Shown: positions 11,660 to 18,932 of the stretch, piece after piece
Position numbering within the stretch: the stretch's first letter is position 1
Layout of the letters: every line of letters starts with the position of its first letter
Virus record (IMG/VR): IMGVR_UViG_3300028388_004314
Location: 1-26,966 of that record
DNA from: a virus
DNA length: 26,966 nucleotides
Reading direction: 5' to 3' (one strand)
Notes under the pieces: model-generated
What the model was told of the DNA's origin: nothing
The model's input: only the letters and a program-made list of their open reading frames with translations
Database searches by the model: none
Position numbers and translations under genes: made by a program

Positions 11660-13846
11660 TCATGGATGATGTGAGTAGAGTTTCGCTCGAGTTCCGAAAG
11701 ACTGCATCGACTCTCCGGCGCTCAACTCGACCAATATCCCGGCGTCAATCAAGTCAGAAATCGCGTCCTCGAGTGCCCGCTTGGCACCCAATCGGTGCTT
11801 GCGGAACGCGGCCAGATTATTCGTTCGCATCTGCAAGAACGCTTTTGGAACAACCCCTGCCTGACGCATGGACGGTGTGGCCCGAACCTTATCCAAATAC
11901 GTCTCATCAAGTTCGTAATATTCCTCCAGCAGTCGGCTGAGGTCTCCGGTCGCGCGATCGTGTCCGGTGCCCACTTCCTGATTGACGAACTTATCCTCCA
12001 TATTGGTGATGTCTCGGCGGACCAAGTTCACAGCCCATTCCGCTTCCTCCACTGTGGCCATCGTTCCACCCTGCGGTCGGTCCACAGCGGCAAGCAGCCC
12101 TGTGATTTTCAGCGCCTTGAGGTGCGCTCGGTTCCACAGCTGGCGTACCGCGTCTTGACTGCCCCCGCGGATGTGCCTGTCGCAGAAGCGATCGAAGTCC
12201 GCCAACAGAGATCGAGCACTGGGGGCGATACCGATGTCGACCCATGCGCGATTGGCGTTCATGCGAAGAGCGGTCTCTGCCAAGCGGGATACGCCCTCGA
12301 CTAGCTCTTCCGGTGGGTCGTAGAAGGCGTTCCTGTTCCGGTCCGGTCGCTCGCCGTGGTACTCAATGACCATGAACCTTGGAATAAGTCCTTCCGCCAC
12401 ATGCTGTGGAGTCAGTCCCGCGTAGAACGCTTCCGGGGTGCTTTCCCCGAGCAGGGTCATGGCCGGGGACTGGATGGGGTCGGTGTTCTTGTCCCGGTCG
12501 GAGTACACCATGGGGTGCAGTATGGAACTCTGGCCCGATTTTGCGTAGAGGTCGAGCAGTACCCGTTTCAGGATAATGAGGTGGGAGCCTGCGCCCGGAT
12601 CGGACAGGGATTGCAGGGTAAGGCCGAACTCGCCGAGCACAGAAAAGAAACACGGGGCGATATTGAGTGCCTTGAGGATGCTCTGGCCCGATGCGAACGT
12701 GCCGGGTCCGACGAACCCTGTGGCCGACGGGACCTTTTCCCGTACCGCGTGCATAAGGCGATCAATGCCAGAGGCGGCACCCTCTTTCCCGACCCCCGTC
12801 TTGCCCAGCAGAATGATGTACTGATTGAGCCCTGTTCCGGACACATTGAACTGTCTGCCCAGGATGCCAGCTGTGAGGGACATGGCCCCGGCGATGCCGA
12901 CCTCGGGCACGGGGCGGATTGCGGAGTCGTGCACGTATCGAGCAATCTCGCCCAGGAACCCCGGCGGGTACGCAAGCGACTCCACCTCGGCTGGCACACC
13001 CGTATCCTTCGGTGTTTCCTTCTTCTCTACCTTGGTGAGTTTGCTGTAATCCACAACGGGGGCCTCTTCGGCACGCACCTTCAATATCATGCGGTTGAGG
13101 TAGTCGTCCCGTTGAGCCTTGTCCCGCTTGCCGAGCTGACTGTATCGGAACAACCGACGTACCTGATCATTACTGCGCGTGTAGAACGCAAGCATGTTAA
13201 TGAGTGCGTAGTCGGCTTCGGACTGCGAGGGGTATCCCATCCGGTGCCAGTTTCCCTTGCATAGATCCAGAAACTTTCCGGCGTTGTCCGCACGCATGGC
13301 CATCTGAATAACGTCTTGATCGGACTGGAGAGCTGGTGTCTCGCTTAAGTCCATGGCGTGCGCGTCCGGATGGCGCTTCACTTCCCGGTACAAGATTTTC
13401 AGCAGTTCACTTTGATCCGTGACGGGCAGATTCCGGACAGCCTTCCCGGTACAGATGATATACCGATCGTGTGGGTATACCTCGACCTTGTCCCGACGCG
13501 CTCCTTGCGGCAGATCCCCAATGCACCAGATGTGGACTCCGTTTCCGGATCTGCTTACTTCGGCATACGTCTGGAACAGATCAAATATCTTGCTGTGTCG
13601 CTCCTTTTGATCGGGATTTTCAGGTGTGTCGAGATCGATGACCACAAAGGGGTCGTCCCTTGTGAGTGCAAAGCCGACGTCGAGATTTTCCTTGTGCGCG
13701 TAGGCCCAGGCTTCTTCATAGCTGGCAAAGTTGTCGGGGTTCCGAAAATCTGCCAGCTTACCACTGTGGACAGAACGAGGAGCCTTGTCTTCACCACTGA
13801 CCATCCATTGCGCACGTGAACGTATACTGTGCGGAATGTCTGTCAT
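11660..13846 (-). CDS. Primase-helicase (AEP prim-pol domain plus P-loop helicase-like domain)
   Basis: This 728-residue replication protein has an N-terminal archaeo-eukaryotic primase-type domain. It shows VVIDLDTP (Asp71, Asp73), SGNGVHIW at 100-107 (the sGxH-like motif, His105) and EVYPHDRYIICTGKA at 122-136. Residues 205-260 resemble the helical primase C-terminal module that follows such domains. From about 293 a second domain begins, with the P-loop GKTGVGKEGA at 348-357, similar to DUF3987-type phage helicase-like proteins. The residue after the P-loop lysine is Glu rather than Ser/Thr. It probably primes and unwinds DNA at the phage origin. It overlaps the upstream small gene by 4 bp. 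Confidence 0.88.
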   Translation of the reverse strand: MTDIPHSIRSRAQWMVSGEDKAPRSVHSGKLADFRNPDNFASYEEAWAYAHKENLDVGFALTRDDPFVVIDLDTPENPDQKERHSKIFDLFQTYAEVSRSGNGVHIWCIGDLPQGARRDKVEVYPHDRYIICTGKAVRNLPVTDQSELLKILYREVKRHPDAHAMDLSETPALQSDQDVIQMAMRADNAGKFLDLCKGNWHRMGYPSQSEADYALINMLAFYTRSNDQVRRLFRYSQLGKRDKAQRDDYLNRMILKVRAEEAPVVDYSKLTKVEKKETPKDTGVPAEVESLAYPPGFLGEIARYVHDSAIRPVPEVGIAGAMSLTAGILGRQFNVSGTGLNQYIILLGKTGVGKEGAASGIDRLMHAVREKVPSATGFVGPGTFASGQSILKALNIAPCFFSVLGEFGLTLQSLSDPGAGSHLIILKRVLLDLYAKSGQSSILHPMVYSDRDKNTDPIQSPAMTLLGESTPEAFYAGLTPQHVAEGLIPRFMVIEYHGERPDRNRNAFYDPPEELVEGVSRLAETALRMNANRAWVDIGIAPSARSLLADFDRFCDRHIRGGSQDAVRQLWNRAHLKALKITGLLAAVDRPQGGTMATVEEAEWAVNLVRRDITNMEDKFVNQEVGTGHDRATGDLSRLLEEYYELDETYLDKVRATPSMRQAGVVPKAFLQMRTNNLAAFRKHRLGAKRALEDAISDLIDAGILVELSAGESMQSFGTRAKLYSHHP

Positions 13847-14061
13847 TTGGGCAAGCGAAAAGGTTCTCCGGTGAGAACTTCGTAGACGGCCTGAACCTTC
13901 TGTATTCCCGGGTCCTTGTACCGACCGCGGATGAAATCACGAAGCCAGTAAAATGTGATGTTGGTACCGTTTTCGAGTACACGACAATAGATATCGTGTT
14001 TGCTCAATTCGGTAGTTTCGAGTAGCGCATAGGTGCGCGCTAGAATACTGTCCCCTTGCAC
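13843..14061 (-). CDS. Small probable DNA-binding regulator
   Basis: This basic 72-residue protein has helical segments and a YCRVLENGTNITFYWLRDFI stretch that could be a helix-turn-helix, followed by a KVQAVYEVLTG segment like the last helix of Cro/CI-type repressors. The match is weak and made by eye. The start is GTG at 14061, placed by AAAGGAGCC seven bases upstream. It lies first in the operon with the primase (ATGA overlap) and next to the divergent promoters at 14107-14179, where a small repressor would be expected. Confidence 0.65.
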   Translation of the reverse strand: MQGDSILARTYALLETTELSKHDIYCRVLENGTNITFYWLRDFIRGRYKDPGIQKVQAVYEVLTGEPFRLPK

Positions 14062-14106
14062 GAAAAGGCTCCTTTACAATGATAGGGTGGTAAACTATGG
14101 GGTTAC

Positions 14107-14136
14107 ACTATAACGTGAAGCAATAAAACGGGGCAA
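14107..14136 (-). promoter_or_regulatory. Leftward promoter for regulator and primase-helicase
   Basis: Minus strand TTGCCC (14136-14131), 18-bp spacer, TATAGT (14112-14107), five of six to the TATAAT consensus. It stands back-to-back with the rightward promoter, the two -35 boxes being 13 bp apart. Confidence 0.62.
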
Positions 14137-14149
14137 GGGTGGATTAGGG

Positions 14150-14179
14150 TTGCCAGATTAGGGAACATTGTTGTAGGTT
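14150..14179 (+). promoter_or_regulatory. Rightward promoter for the small-gene and lysis operon
   Basis: TTGCCA (14150-14155), 18-bp spacer, TAGGTT (14174-14179). The predicted start is about 25 nt before the ATG at 14212. The layout resembles the promoter at 25592-25621 (TTGCCA, 18 bp, TACGTT). Confidence 0.58.
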
Positions 14180-14211
14180 GTGTGGTACCCCTTTACCGTA
14201 ACGGAGGTTTA

Positions 14212-14472
14212 ATGTACTCGTTTGAAACTTTGGCCGATTTGTACAGAAACTACAAAGACGCAAAGGACCCCGTCGATCGTTTCGAAAACTTGGTTCACTT
14301 TCGTAACTACCTGCGGGAACATGCCTTAGAGATTGTACTCTCGGTCGACCTTATGCTCGACGTGTTGGAGCATACGGTGCCCGCTGAAGAAAACCGTGGC
14401 CGTGTGCGCTCATTTACGGCATACAACTTCTACTCGGATCTGGAGAGCGCACGCAATTACCTGACCGAGTAA
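14212..14472 (+). CDS. Small helical protein, unknown function; first gene of the rightward operon
   Basis: This 86-residue protein is rich in Tyr, Phe, Asp and Glu (ETLADLYRNYKDAKDPVDRF), probably all-helical, with no recognised family. ATG 14212 is preceded by GGAGGTTTA; the in-frame GTG 30 bp upstream would overlap the promoter and is rejected. It begins the plus-strand transcript. Confidence 0.8.
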   Translation: MYSFETLADLYRNYKDAKDPVDRFENLVHFRNYLREHALEIVLSVDLMLDVLEHTVPAEENRGRVRSFTAYNFYSDLESARNYLTE

Positions 14473-14494
14473 CCTACACACCAAAGGAGCCAAC

Positions 14495-14887
14495 ATGAGT
14501 AAGAAACTGACAGAGTATTACGCCAAGCTCGAGCGTTGGATGGAGCTTAAGGCGATGGTGGACAAACTGTCTGCCGAGGAACGCGCACTGCGGGAAGACA
14601 TCGCTGCCGAGGCATTTCCCGAACCGAAGGAAGGCGTAAACAACCTGGAGCTTCCCGACGGGCGTGTGCTCAAGGTTAACCACAAGGTGTACCGTAACGT
14701 CGACGAGAAGGGACTGGCGCAGTCGAGCTTGGACCCCGAGGTAAAGGAAAAGCTGTTCCGGGTAAAGCACAGCCTGCGACTTACGCCCTACCGGGAACTG
14801 GACCACGAGACGCGCCGTAAGGTAGACCGCGTCATTACCGAGCGCCCGGGACTGGCGACGATCGACATTAAGGAGCCAAAGGTATGA
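14495..14887 (+). CDS. Conserved phage-type protein with N-terminal coiled coil, unknown function
   Basis: This 130-residue protein has a charged N-terminal helix (LTEYYAKLERWMELKAMVDK, then KLSAEERALREDIA), which is probably coiled coil. It is followed by a short beta domain: FPEPKEGVNNLELPDGRVLK then VNHKVYRNVDE. I recall a similar layout (helix, then a F-P-x-P-x-E-G-x-N-x-x-E-L segment) in other tailed-phage genomes, where its function is also unknown; it is often near replication genes. AAAGGAG precedes ATG 14495. Confidence 0.83.
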   Translation: MSKKLTEYYAKLERWMELKAMVDKLSAEERALREDIAAEAFPEPKEGVNNLELPDGRVLKVNHKVYRNVDEKGLAQSSLDPEVKEKLFRVKHSLRLTPYRELDHETRRKVDRVITERPGLATIDIKEPKV

Positions 14888-15069
14888 AGGTTATCAAAAC
14901 GAAGTACATATATCGTGGGCAGGACACCGCGTGCGAGTGGTGTGGCGGGTACGTGCACAAAGGAGAAATAGCTTACTTGTACGAAGGGAAGCATGGAACA
15001 TCCTTTGGGTGCAGTCCCTCCTGTGCCAAAAAGGCCATGCGCCTAAAAATACGTGCCAACAATGCCTGA
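14884..15069 (+). CDS. Small zinc-finger-like protein
   Basis: This 61-residue basic protein has CEWC (residues 18-21) and a later CSPSC (44-48), the spacing of a treble-clef or PARP-finger-like zinc site; the segment between is rich in Gly and Tyr. It probably binds nucleic acid or a partner protein, by inference. ATG 14884 overlaps the upstream stop by 4 bp. Confidence 0.78.
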   Translation: MKVIKTKYIYRGQDTACEWCGGYVHKGEIAYLYEGKHGTSFGCSPSCAKKAMRLKIRANNA

Positions 15070-15343
15070 CCGCACGGTACGGTGGGGCGTGGTAGGGCTG
15101 TGGGTGGGGTATGCCGCCCTTGGCCTTGCCACGGCCCACCTATGGGCCGTACAGCAACGATTCCTGGCCTTGCAGGACGAGGCCATTGCTCTAGCGAAAC
15201 AACTGCAAGTGGTCATGGGCAAATACGATCCTTTCCTGGAATCCAACTGCGACAGCCAACCCCCGTACCCGCATACAGACGGGGGTGTGGTTTACATCTT
15301 CACGTGCAGGTCGCACCCGCAACAGGAGGCCGACGATGAGTAA
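15062..15343 (+). CDS. Small membrane-anchored protein, unknown function (spanin-like layout)
   Basis: This 93-residue protein has one N-terminal transmembrane helix (about residues 8-28, WGVVGLWVGYAALGLATAHL), then a helical stretch (RFLALQDEAIALAKQLQVVM) and a Cys-containing tail. An anchored helix facing outward is the layout of inner-membrane spanins, though this one is short and no matching outer-membrane lipoprotein is visible nearby. ATG 15062 overlaps the upstream gene by 8 bp; an upstream GTG at 15053 is possible. Confidence 0.72.
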   Translation: MPDRTVRWGVVGLWVGYAALGLATAHLWAVQQRFLALQDEAIALAKQLQVVMGKYDPFLESNCDSQPPYPHTDGGVVYIFTCRSHPQQEADDE

Positions 15344-15641
15344 CGTCAAGATCGTAAAGTCGCGAGAGGGTCTACTCATGCAAGGCGAAGGCATCACCAA
15401 CCCCACGTACAGCGGGGACCCCGCCCTCGTCATCACTGGGATCTCGCAAGAGGTCTACGATCTGATCGAACAGGACATGCTGTGGTGGGGCCATCCGGTC
15501 ACGGTCATTGCTCCTGACATTTCGGACTCGACAGGTGAGTGCGTGTTCGTTGATTTGGATGGTGGTGACCCGTTCAGTGTCCACATCTCCCGCCTCACCC
15601 CCATCCCCGAGACCAAGACCGTCACGGTTGGCGATGAGTGA
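15336..15641 (+). CDS. Small beta-rich protein, unknown function
   Basis: This 101-residue acidic protein (EGITNPTYSGDPALVITGIS) may be a small beta barrel. No family is recognised. ATG 15336 follows AGGAGG and overlaps the upstream gene by 8 bp; the frame upstream of it is inside that gene. Confidence 0.78.
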   Translation: MSNVKIVKSREGLLMQGEGITNPTYSGDPALVITGISQEVYDLIEQDMLWWGHPVTVIAPDISDSTGECVFVDLDGGDPFSVHISRLTPIPETKTVTVGDE

Positions 15642-16255
15642 GCTCTGCCGGAATGAGTGAAAGTCCGTATTGGGGGCCAGTCCAAAAAAAGAAGCGGCTT
15701 CCTGCGCGGGGTGTGATTGTTAAAGTGATCCACCCTGTCAATCGGTGGCTTGCTTTTGAAACAGAAGACGAGATTCCTAAGGACTTACGCGGGTTACTGA
15801 TACCGTTGCCCACAACAGATCCTTGTGCAACGGAAGAAGAACAGTGCACATTGGAATACATGAGTATCAAACACCCAGCCTTTAAAGACCATCCAGTAGA
15901 CTACGCACCGGGAATCCATCGGTGCATCATTCTTCGCGTCGTCGACGGGGACACCTACGATGTCATCCTTGACCTTGGCTTTCGTCGCTACTCTGTTGAA
16001 CGCATACGTCTTCGCAATGTGGACACTCCCGAAGTTTACGGCCCGAACGCAGAGCCAGCGGGTGCCGTTGCCAGTGAAGCGGTCAAGAACAAAGTAGCAG
16101 ATTGCGAAGGGTACGCAGTGCTGGCGGGAACAGATCCAGACGCGATGACCTTCGGGCGTTTCGTCGCAGACGTGTTCTTGTATACGCCGGACAAAGGTGC
16201 CCTAGACCTTGGACGTTGGATCACGGAGAATGGGTATGGCACAAAAGTCGACTAA
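15638..16255 (+). CDS. Staphylococcal nuclease-like (thermonuclease family) protein with N-terminal extension
   Basis: This 205-residue protein has residues 92-200 matching the SNase fold. These include VVDGDTYDV (Asp103, Asp105), RIRLRNVDTPE at 122-132 (Arg124, Asp129, Glu132), and FGRFVADVF with Arg174. They correspond to the calcium- and phosphate-binding residues Asp21, Arg35, Asp40, Glu43 and Arg87 of the staphylococcal enzyme, so activity is likely. The first 90 residues are a separate, unrecognised part. No signal peptide is seen, so it should act inside the cell, perhaps on host DNA. GTG 15638 (GTGA overlap) was chosen; ATG 15653 is also possible. Neither has a strong ribosome site. 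Confidence 0.88.
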   Translation: MSSAGMSESPYWGPVQKKKRLPARGVIVKVIHPVNRWLAFETEDEIPKDLRGLLIPLPTTDPCATEEEQCTLEYMSIKHPAFKDHPVDYAPGIHRCIILRVVDGDTYDVILDLGFRRYSVERIRLRNVDTPEVYGPNAEPAGAVASEAVKNKVADCEGYAVLAGTDPDAMTFGRFVADVFLYTPDKGALDLGRWITENGYGTKVD

Positions 16256-16517
16256 GCAATTTGTCTTCCGGTGGTCTGTCTTTTTGATCCTTTTGGCTGT
16301 TGCCTTCTTCGCCGTAGAGATCCCAGCGGTAATAGATCCGGCAGATGGAGACACACTGTCTGAAGTGATCTGGTACTGGATGGATAAGCATCCAATAGTT
16401 GCCAGCTTCATTTCTATCGTTTTCTTCTGGCTCTGTGTCCACATGATTTTCAGAGGCAAGATAGACGGTGCCATCTGGCGTTGGTTCAGAAATCTTTTTC
16501 GTAAGGAGGAATCGTGA
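16236..16517 (+). CDS. Two-transmembrane small protein, holin candidate
   Basis: This 93-residue protein has helices at about 12-31 (WSVFLILLAVAFFAVEIPAV) and 53-71 (PIVASFISIVFFWLCVHMIF), a charged loop between them and a basic C-terminus (WRWFRNLFRKEES). Two helices, small size, a charged tail and its place in the same operon as the amidase are the usual hallmarks of class II holins, which open the membrane for the endolysin. The ATG at 16236 lies within the nuclease gene's 3' end; no strong ribosome site is visible. A membrane protein with another job remains possible. Confidence 0.62.
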   Translation: MAQKSTKQFVFRWSVFLILLAVAFFAVEIPAVIDPADGDTLSEVIWYWMDKHPIVASFISIVFFWLCVHMIFRGKIDGAIWRWFRNLFRKEES

Positions 16518-17137
16518 TTCGCATTCTGATCGCACTTTCCATTTTGCTGACTGCGGTGCCAGCGGAGGCCCAAGAACAGAATCCAAACCCGGACGTGTTC
16601 GTTTACGACTCCGCAACGGTTCAGACCGCGGAGTACGCCACCAACCCCACGATCCTTTTTGACGACGGCTTCCCGCTTAACTCCCGTGCGGTGTTCTACG
16701 GGGACACGGTGGGCCTACTGTTCTATGCAGAGGCAGAAAACGGTGGCCGTGCCATGGGGATCGTAGATATTTCTATTGTTAACAGGAGCGGCGACGGGTC
16801 TGGCCTGATCCAAACAAGCGACACAACCGCTACCCTTGTGGTCAACAGTCGCACGATCCTACGTGCACGCATGGCCAGATACGATTACTTGTACGATGGG
16901 TGGTACGACGGAAACACGATGTATTGGATGGAGCCTGGAACCGATCCTGCCGTCCCGCCGCCTAGTGACACCACGAGCTACGAACATTGCCTCTTCGCAG
17001 ATTGGGAAGGCGTACCGTGGGTGGCTTCTAGTCAGAATTGTGCGGAAGGTCGCACAACGGAGGTCAACAACATCATTGTATCGAGAAGTCTAGGTTTCAT
17101 GCTGGCGCAAATGGGAGATAGAGACGTCTTCCAATGA
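16514..17137 (+). CDS. Exported protein of unknown function in the lysis region
   Basis: This 207-residue protein has a clear signal peptide (MIRILIALSILLTAVPAEAQ, likely cut after AEA). The mature part is beta-rich and acidic, with several Tyr/Trp-rich segments (DYLYDGWYDGNTMYWMEPGT) and two Cys in the C-terminal third. No family is recognised. It starts with GTG at 16514 (GTGA overlap) and follows AAGGAGG. Export from the host cell by a phage-coded protein just before the lysis enzyme suggests a job in the periplasm or at the surface, such as superinfection control or lysis; that is inference. Confidence 0.8.
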   Translation: MIRILIALSILLTAVPAEAQEQNPNPDVFVYDSATVQTAEYATNPTILFDDGFPLNSRAVFYGDTVGLLFYAEAENGGRAMGIVDISIVNRSGDGSGLIQTSDTTATLVVNSRTILRARMARYDYLYDGWYDGNTMYWMEPGTDPAVPPPSDTTSYEHCLFADWEGVPWVASSQNCAEGRTTEVNNIIVSRSLGFMLAQMGDRDVFQ

Positions 17138-17352
17138 GTGACCTCAGGCATTTTTCGTTTGGTGTAGTTTTTTCTGCTCTTTGTTTTTTAGCCATTTTCT
17201 TTTTGTATGTTCAACTAGACAACATAAAAGTAGAAGCGCAAAAAACAAGATGCTCGACACGTTGGTTGAAGCTTGAACCGGATACGGCGTTCATGGCCGG
17301 AATATACCCGGATTGCAAACCGCAAGATTGGAAAGATCCTCTATGGCATTGA
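17134..17352 (+). CDS. Small single-TM protein, unknown function
   Basis: This 72-residue protein has one N-terminal transmembrane helix (about residues 9-27, FGVVFSALCFLAIFFLYVQL) and an outward C-terminal part with two Cys (RCSTRW and YPDCKPQDW). It could be a small spanin or lysis-regulator. ATG 17134 overlaps the exported protein by 4 bp and its end overlaps the amidase by 10 bp. Confidence 0.75.
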   Translation: MSDLRHFSFGVVFSALCFLAIFFLYVQLDNIKVEAQKTRCSTRWLKLEPDTAFMAGIYPDCKPQDWKDPLWH

Positions 17353-17807
17353 GATACAAAACAGATTTCCTTGTGGTGCACGGGGCATGGACAAGGCCCG
17401 ACATGGATATTGGCGTAGCAGAGATTGAGGATTGGCACAAGAAGCGCGGATTTGACATGATCGGGTACCATTTCGTTATTCGGCGGAATGGTGCATTGGA
17501 ACACGGCAGACCAATCGAGTTAGTTGGTGCTCATGTAAAGGGAATGAACTTTCGTTCTCTCGGCGTGTGTCTTGTGGGTGGGCGCCCGTCTATAAAAGAT
17601 CACTTGGGCGAGTCTTGGGCTGGCGTCTCAAAACACGCAGAGTGGGAATTCAACTATACGCAAGCGCAAATGGAAACACTAAAAGCGCTTCACGAATACC
17701 TTAGTGTGATTTATCCTAATTTGACTGTCCTTGGCCACAAGGATCACAGTGGTACGCGGAAGCTTTGCCCCGGATTTGACGTGAGACAGTATTTCTCCAG
17801 GAAGTAA
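17343..17807 (+). CDS. T7 lysozyme-like N-acetylmuramoyl-L-alanine amidase (endolysin)
   Basis: This 154-residue enzyme matches the Amidase_2 / T7 lysozyme layout almost end to end (T7 gp3.5 is about the same length). The zinc ligands appear as His13 (VVHGAWT), His132 (VLGHKDHSG) and Cys142 (KLCPGFD). Tyr42 in GYHFVIRRNG and Lys140 occupy the catalytic positions. It cuts the amide bond between MurNAc and the stem peptide at lysis. T7 lysozyme also restrains phage RNA polymerase; no such polymerase is in this window. ATG 17343 was chosen over an upstream frame because the ORF's homology starts there. Confidence 0.93.
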   Translation: MALRYKTDFLVVHGAWTRPDMDIGVAEIEDWHKKRGFDMIGYHFVIRRNGALEHGRPIELVGAHVKGMNFRSLGVCLVGGRPSIKDHLGESWAGVSKHAEWEFNYTQAQMETLKALHEYLSVIYPNLTVLGHKDHSGTRKLCPGFDVRQYFSRK

Positions 17808-17849
17808 TTGAATCTTGACGGTGCAGTGATCACCGACATAATGTGGGTA

Positions 17850-17889
17850 TTGTGGGTACTCATCATTTCGTCGCACTATAGGGGGCATC
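17850..17889 (+). promoter_or_regulatory. Promoter before the virion genes (with T7-promoter-like core)
   Basis: TTGTGG (17850-17855), 18-bp spacer, CACTAT (17874-17879), then AGGGGG and the ATG at 17890. The -35 box is the same as at several early promoters. The core CACTATAGGG (17874-17883) also equals the 3' part of the T7 RNA polymerase promoter, but the upstream half matches poorly (about 5 of 10). Depending on the start, the leader would be only about 5-10 nt, with GGGGG possibly serving as ribosome site. Confidence 0.5.
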
Positions 17890-18294
17890 ATGGCATCGTT
17901 CGTATTTCTGAAGGGCAAGGCGAAGTTCGCTGGCGGTAGCATCGATTGGGTCAACGACGACATCCGGGCACTGCCCGTGAATGCCGTCCCCAACATCGAC
18001 ACCGCCGAGTTCGTGTCCGACATCAGCGCCACGGAGATCGGCTCTTCGCGTGTGGCGCTCGCCGGAAAGGTGATCAACGAGGACGCGGCGGGAGACGAGG
18101 TCGAACTCGATGCCAACAACTTCACGCACACGGCAGTGAGCAGTGGGGACACGGCGGTCGGGTCTGTGCTGTTCAAGCAAGTGACGACCGACGCGGATTC
18201 CCCGGTGATCGCCTTCCTCGACTACACGGACACGCCCACCAACGGCGGCGACATCACGGTCACGCTCGCCGCCGAAGGCGCGATCAAGTTCTAA
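17890..18294 (+). CDS. Phage structural-type protein of about 130 aa
   Basis: This 134-residue beta-rich protein follows the pattern KGKAKFAGGSIDWVNDDIR then DTAEFVSDIS, ending NGGDITVTLAAEGAIKF. I recognise this layout (lysine-glycine start, a D-I-R/I segment, F-x-S-D-I, and a final G-G-D-I-T-V) from small proteins beside tail or fibre genes in many tailed phages; their exact place in the particle is not known to me. It starts the virion block downstream of the promoter at 17850. Confidence 0.72.
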   Translation: MASFVFLKGKAKFAGGSIDWVNDDIRALPVNAVPNIDTAEFVSDISATEIGSSRVALAGKVINEDAAGDEVELDANNFTHTAVSSGDTAVGSVLFKQVTTDADSPVIAFLDYTDTPTNGGDITVTLAAEGAIKF

Positions 18295-18307
18295 AGGAGA
18301 TGGCCCA

Positions 18308-18733
18308 ATGGCCAATGACCTGAAGATCGACGCGGATGCGGCAACCCTGATGATTCAGGCGCTGGCCGACCAATTCGACGCTGCGTCAACGAACAACACG
18401 CTCAAGATTTACAGCGTAGGATCTGGGATCCCCACGGATGCGGACACCGCGATTACGGACCAGACTCTCCTCGTCACCATCAACCTCCCCACCCCTGCGT
18501 TCGGGACGGCTTCCGCCGGGGCGGTCTCAAAGACGGGAACATGGAGCGGGACGGTTACGTCAGCCGGTGAGGCCGCGTTCTACCGTCTCGAAGACGACAC
18601 CGGCAACACGACCATTCAGGGCACTGTCGGACTCGACACGGGAACGTTTGACCTGGAGTTCAGCGATGTGACGTGGTCCGTGGACGGCACGGTAACAGTC
18701 GACACCTTCACTCTCACGATGCCGGAGCAGTGA
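18308..18733 (+). CDS. Phage structural-type protein of about 140 aa
   Basis: This 141-residue beta-rich protein starts with a helix (LMIQALADQFDAASTNNTLK, then IYSVGSG) and then shows LLVTINLPTPAFGTASAGAV, a typical hydrophobic-beta pattern, and later TVGLDTGTFDLEFSD. Similar proteins accompany the preceding family in many phages. AAAGGAG precedes ATG 18308. It is probably a virion or virion-assembly protein. Confidence 0.72.
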   Translation: MANDLKIDADAATLMIQALADQFDAASTNNTLKIYSVGSGIPTDADTAITDQTLLVTINLPTPAFGTASAGAVSKTGTWSGTVTSAGEAAFYRLEDDTGNTTIQGTVGLDTGTFDLEFSDVTWSVDGTVTVDTFTLTMPEQ

Positions 18734-18737
18734 TCCA

Positions 18738-18932
18738 ATGAGCAGCTATGATCCGGCGAAGGACCCGAAACTCTCTGCCGTTTTCCAGGCGCTCGAACAG
18801 ATGCTGTCCGAGGAGCACCTCCCTCCTCAGATCCAGGTCCAGCGCCTTTACTACATCCGCAAGGAGGTGGCCAAGGCATCAACCGAGGCCAAGGATCGGA
18901 TCTTTGAGCGAGGATTGAAATGGCAACAATAG
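18738..18932 (+). CDS. Small helical protein, unknown function
   Basis: This 64-residue charged helical protein (DPKLSAVFQALEQMLSEEHL) has no recognised domain. It is 4 bp after the previous stop and overlaps the next gene by 13 bp, so it is surely translated with the virion genes. Confidence 0.75.
   Translation: MSSYDPAKDPKLSAVFQALEQMLSEEHLPPQIQVQRLYYIRKEVAKASTEAKDRIFERGLKWQQ

Noticed and set aside
17874-17883. A firm T7 RNA polymerase promoter
   Set aside because: Only the 3' half matches, there is one copy in the window and no phage RNA polymerase gene was seen; left as a possibility in the findings.
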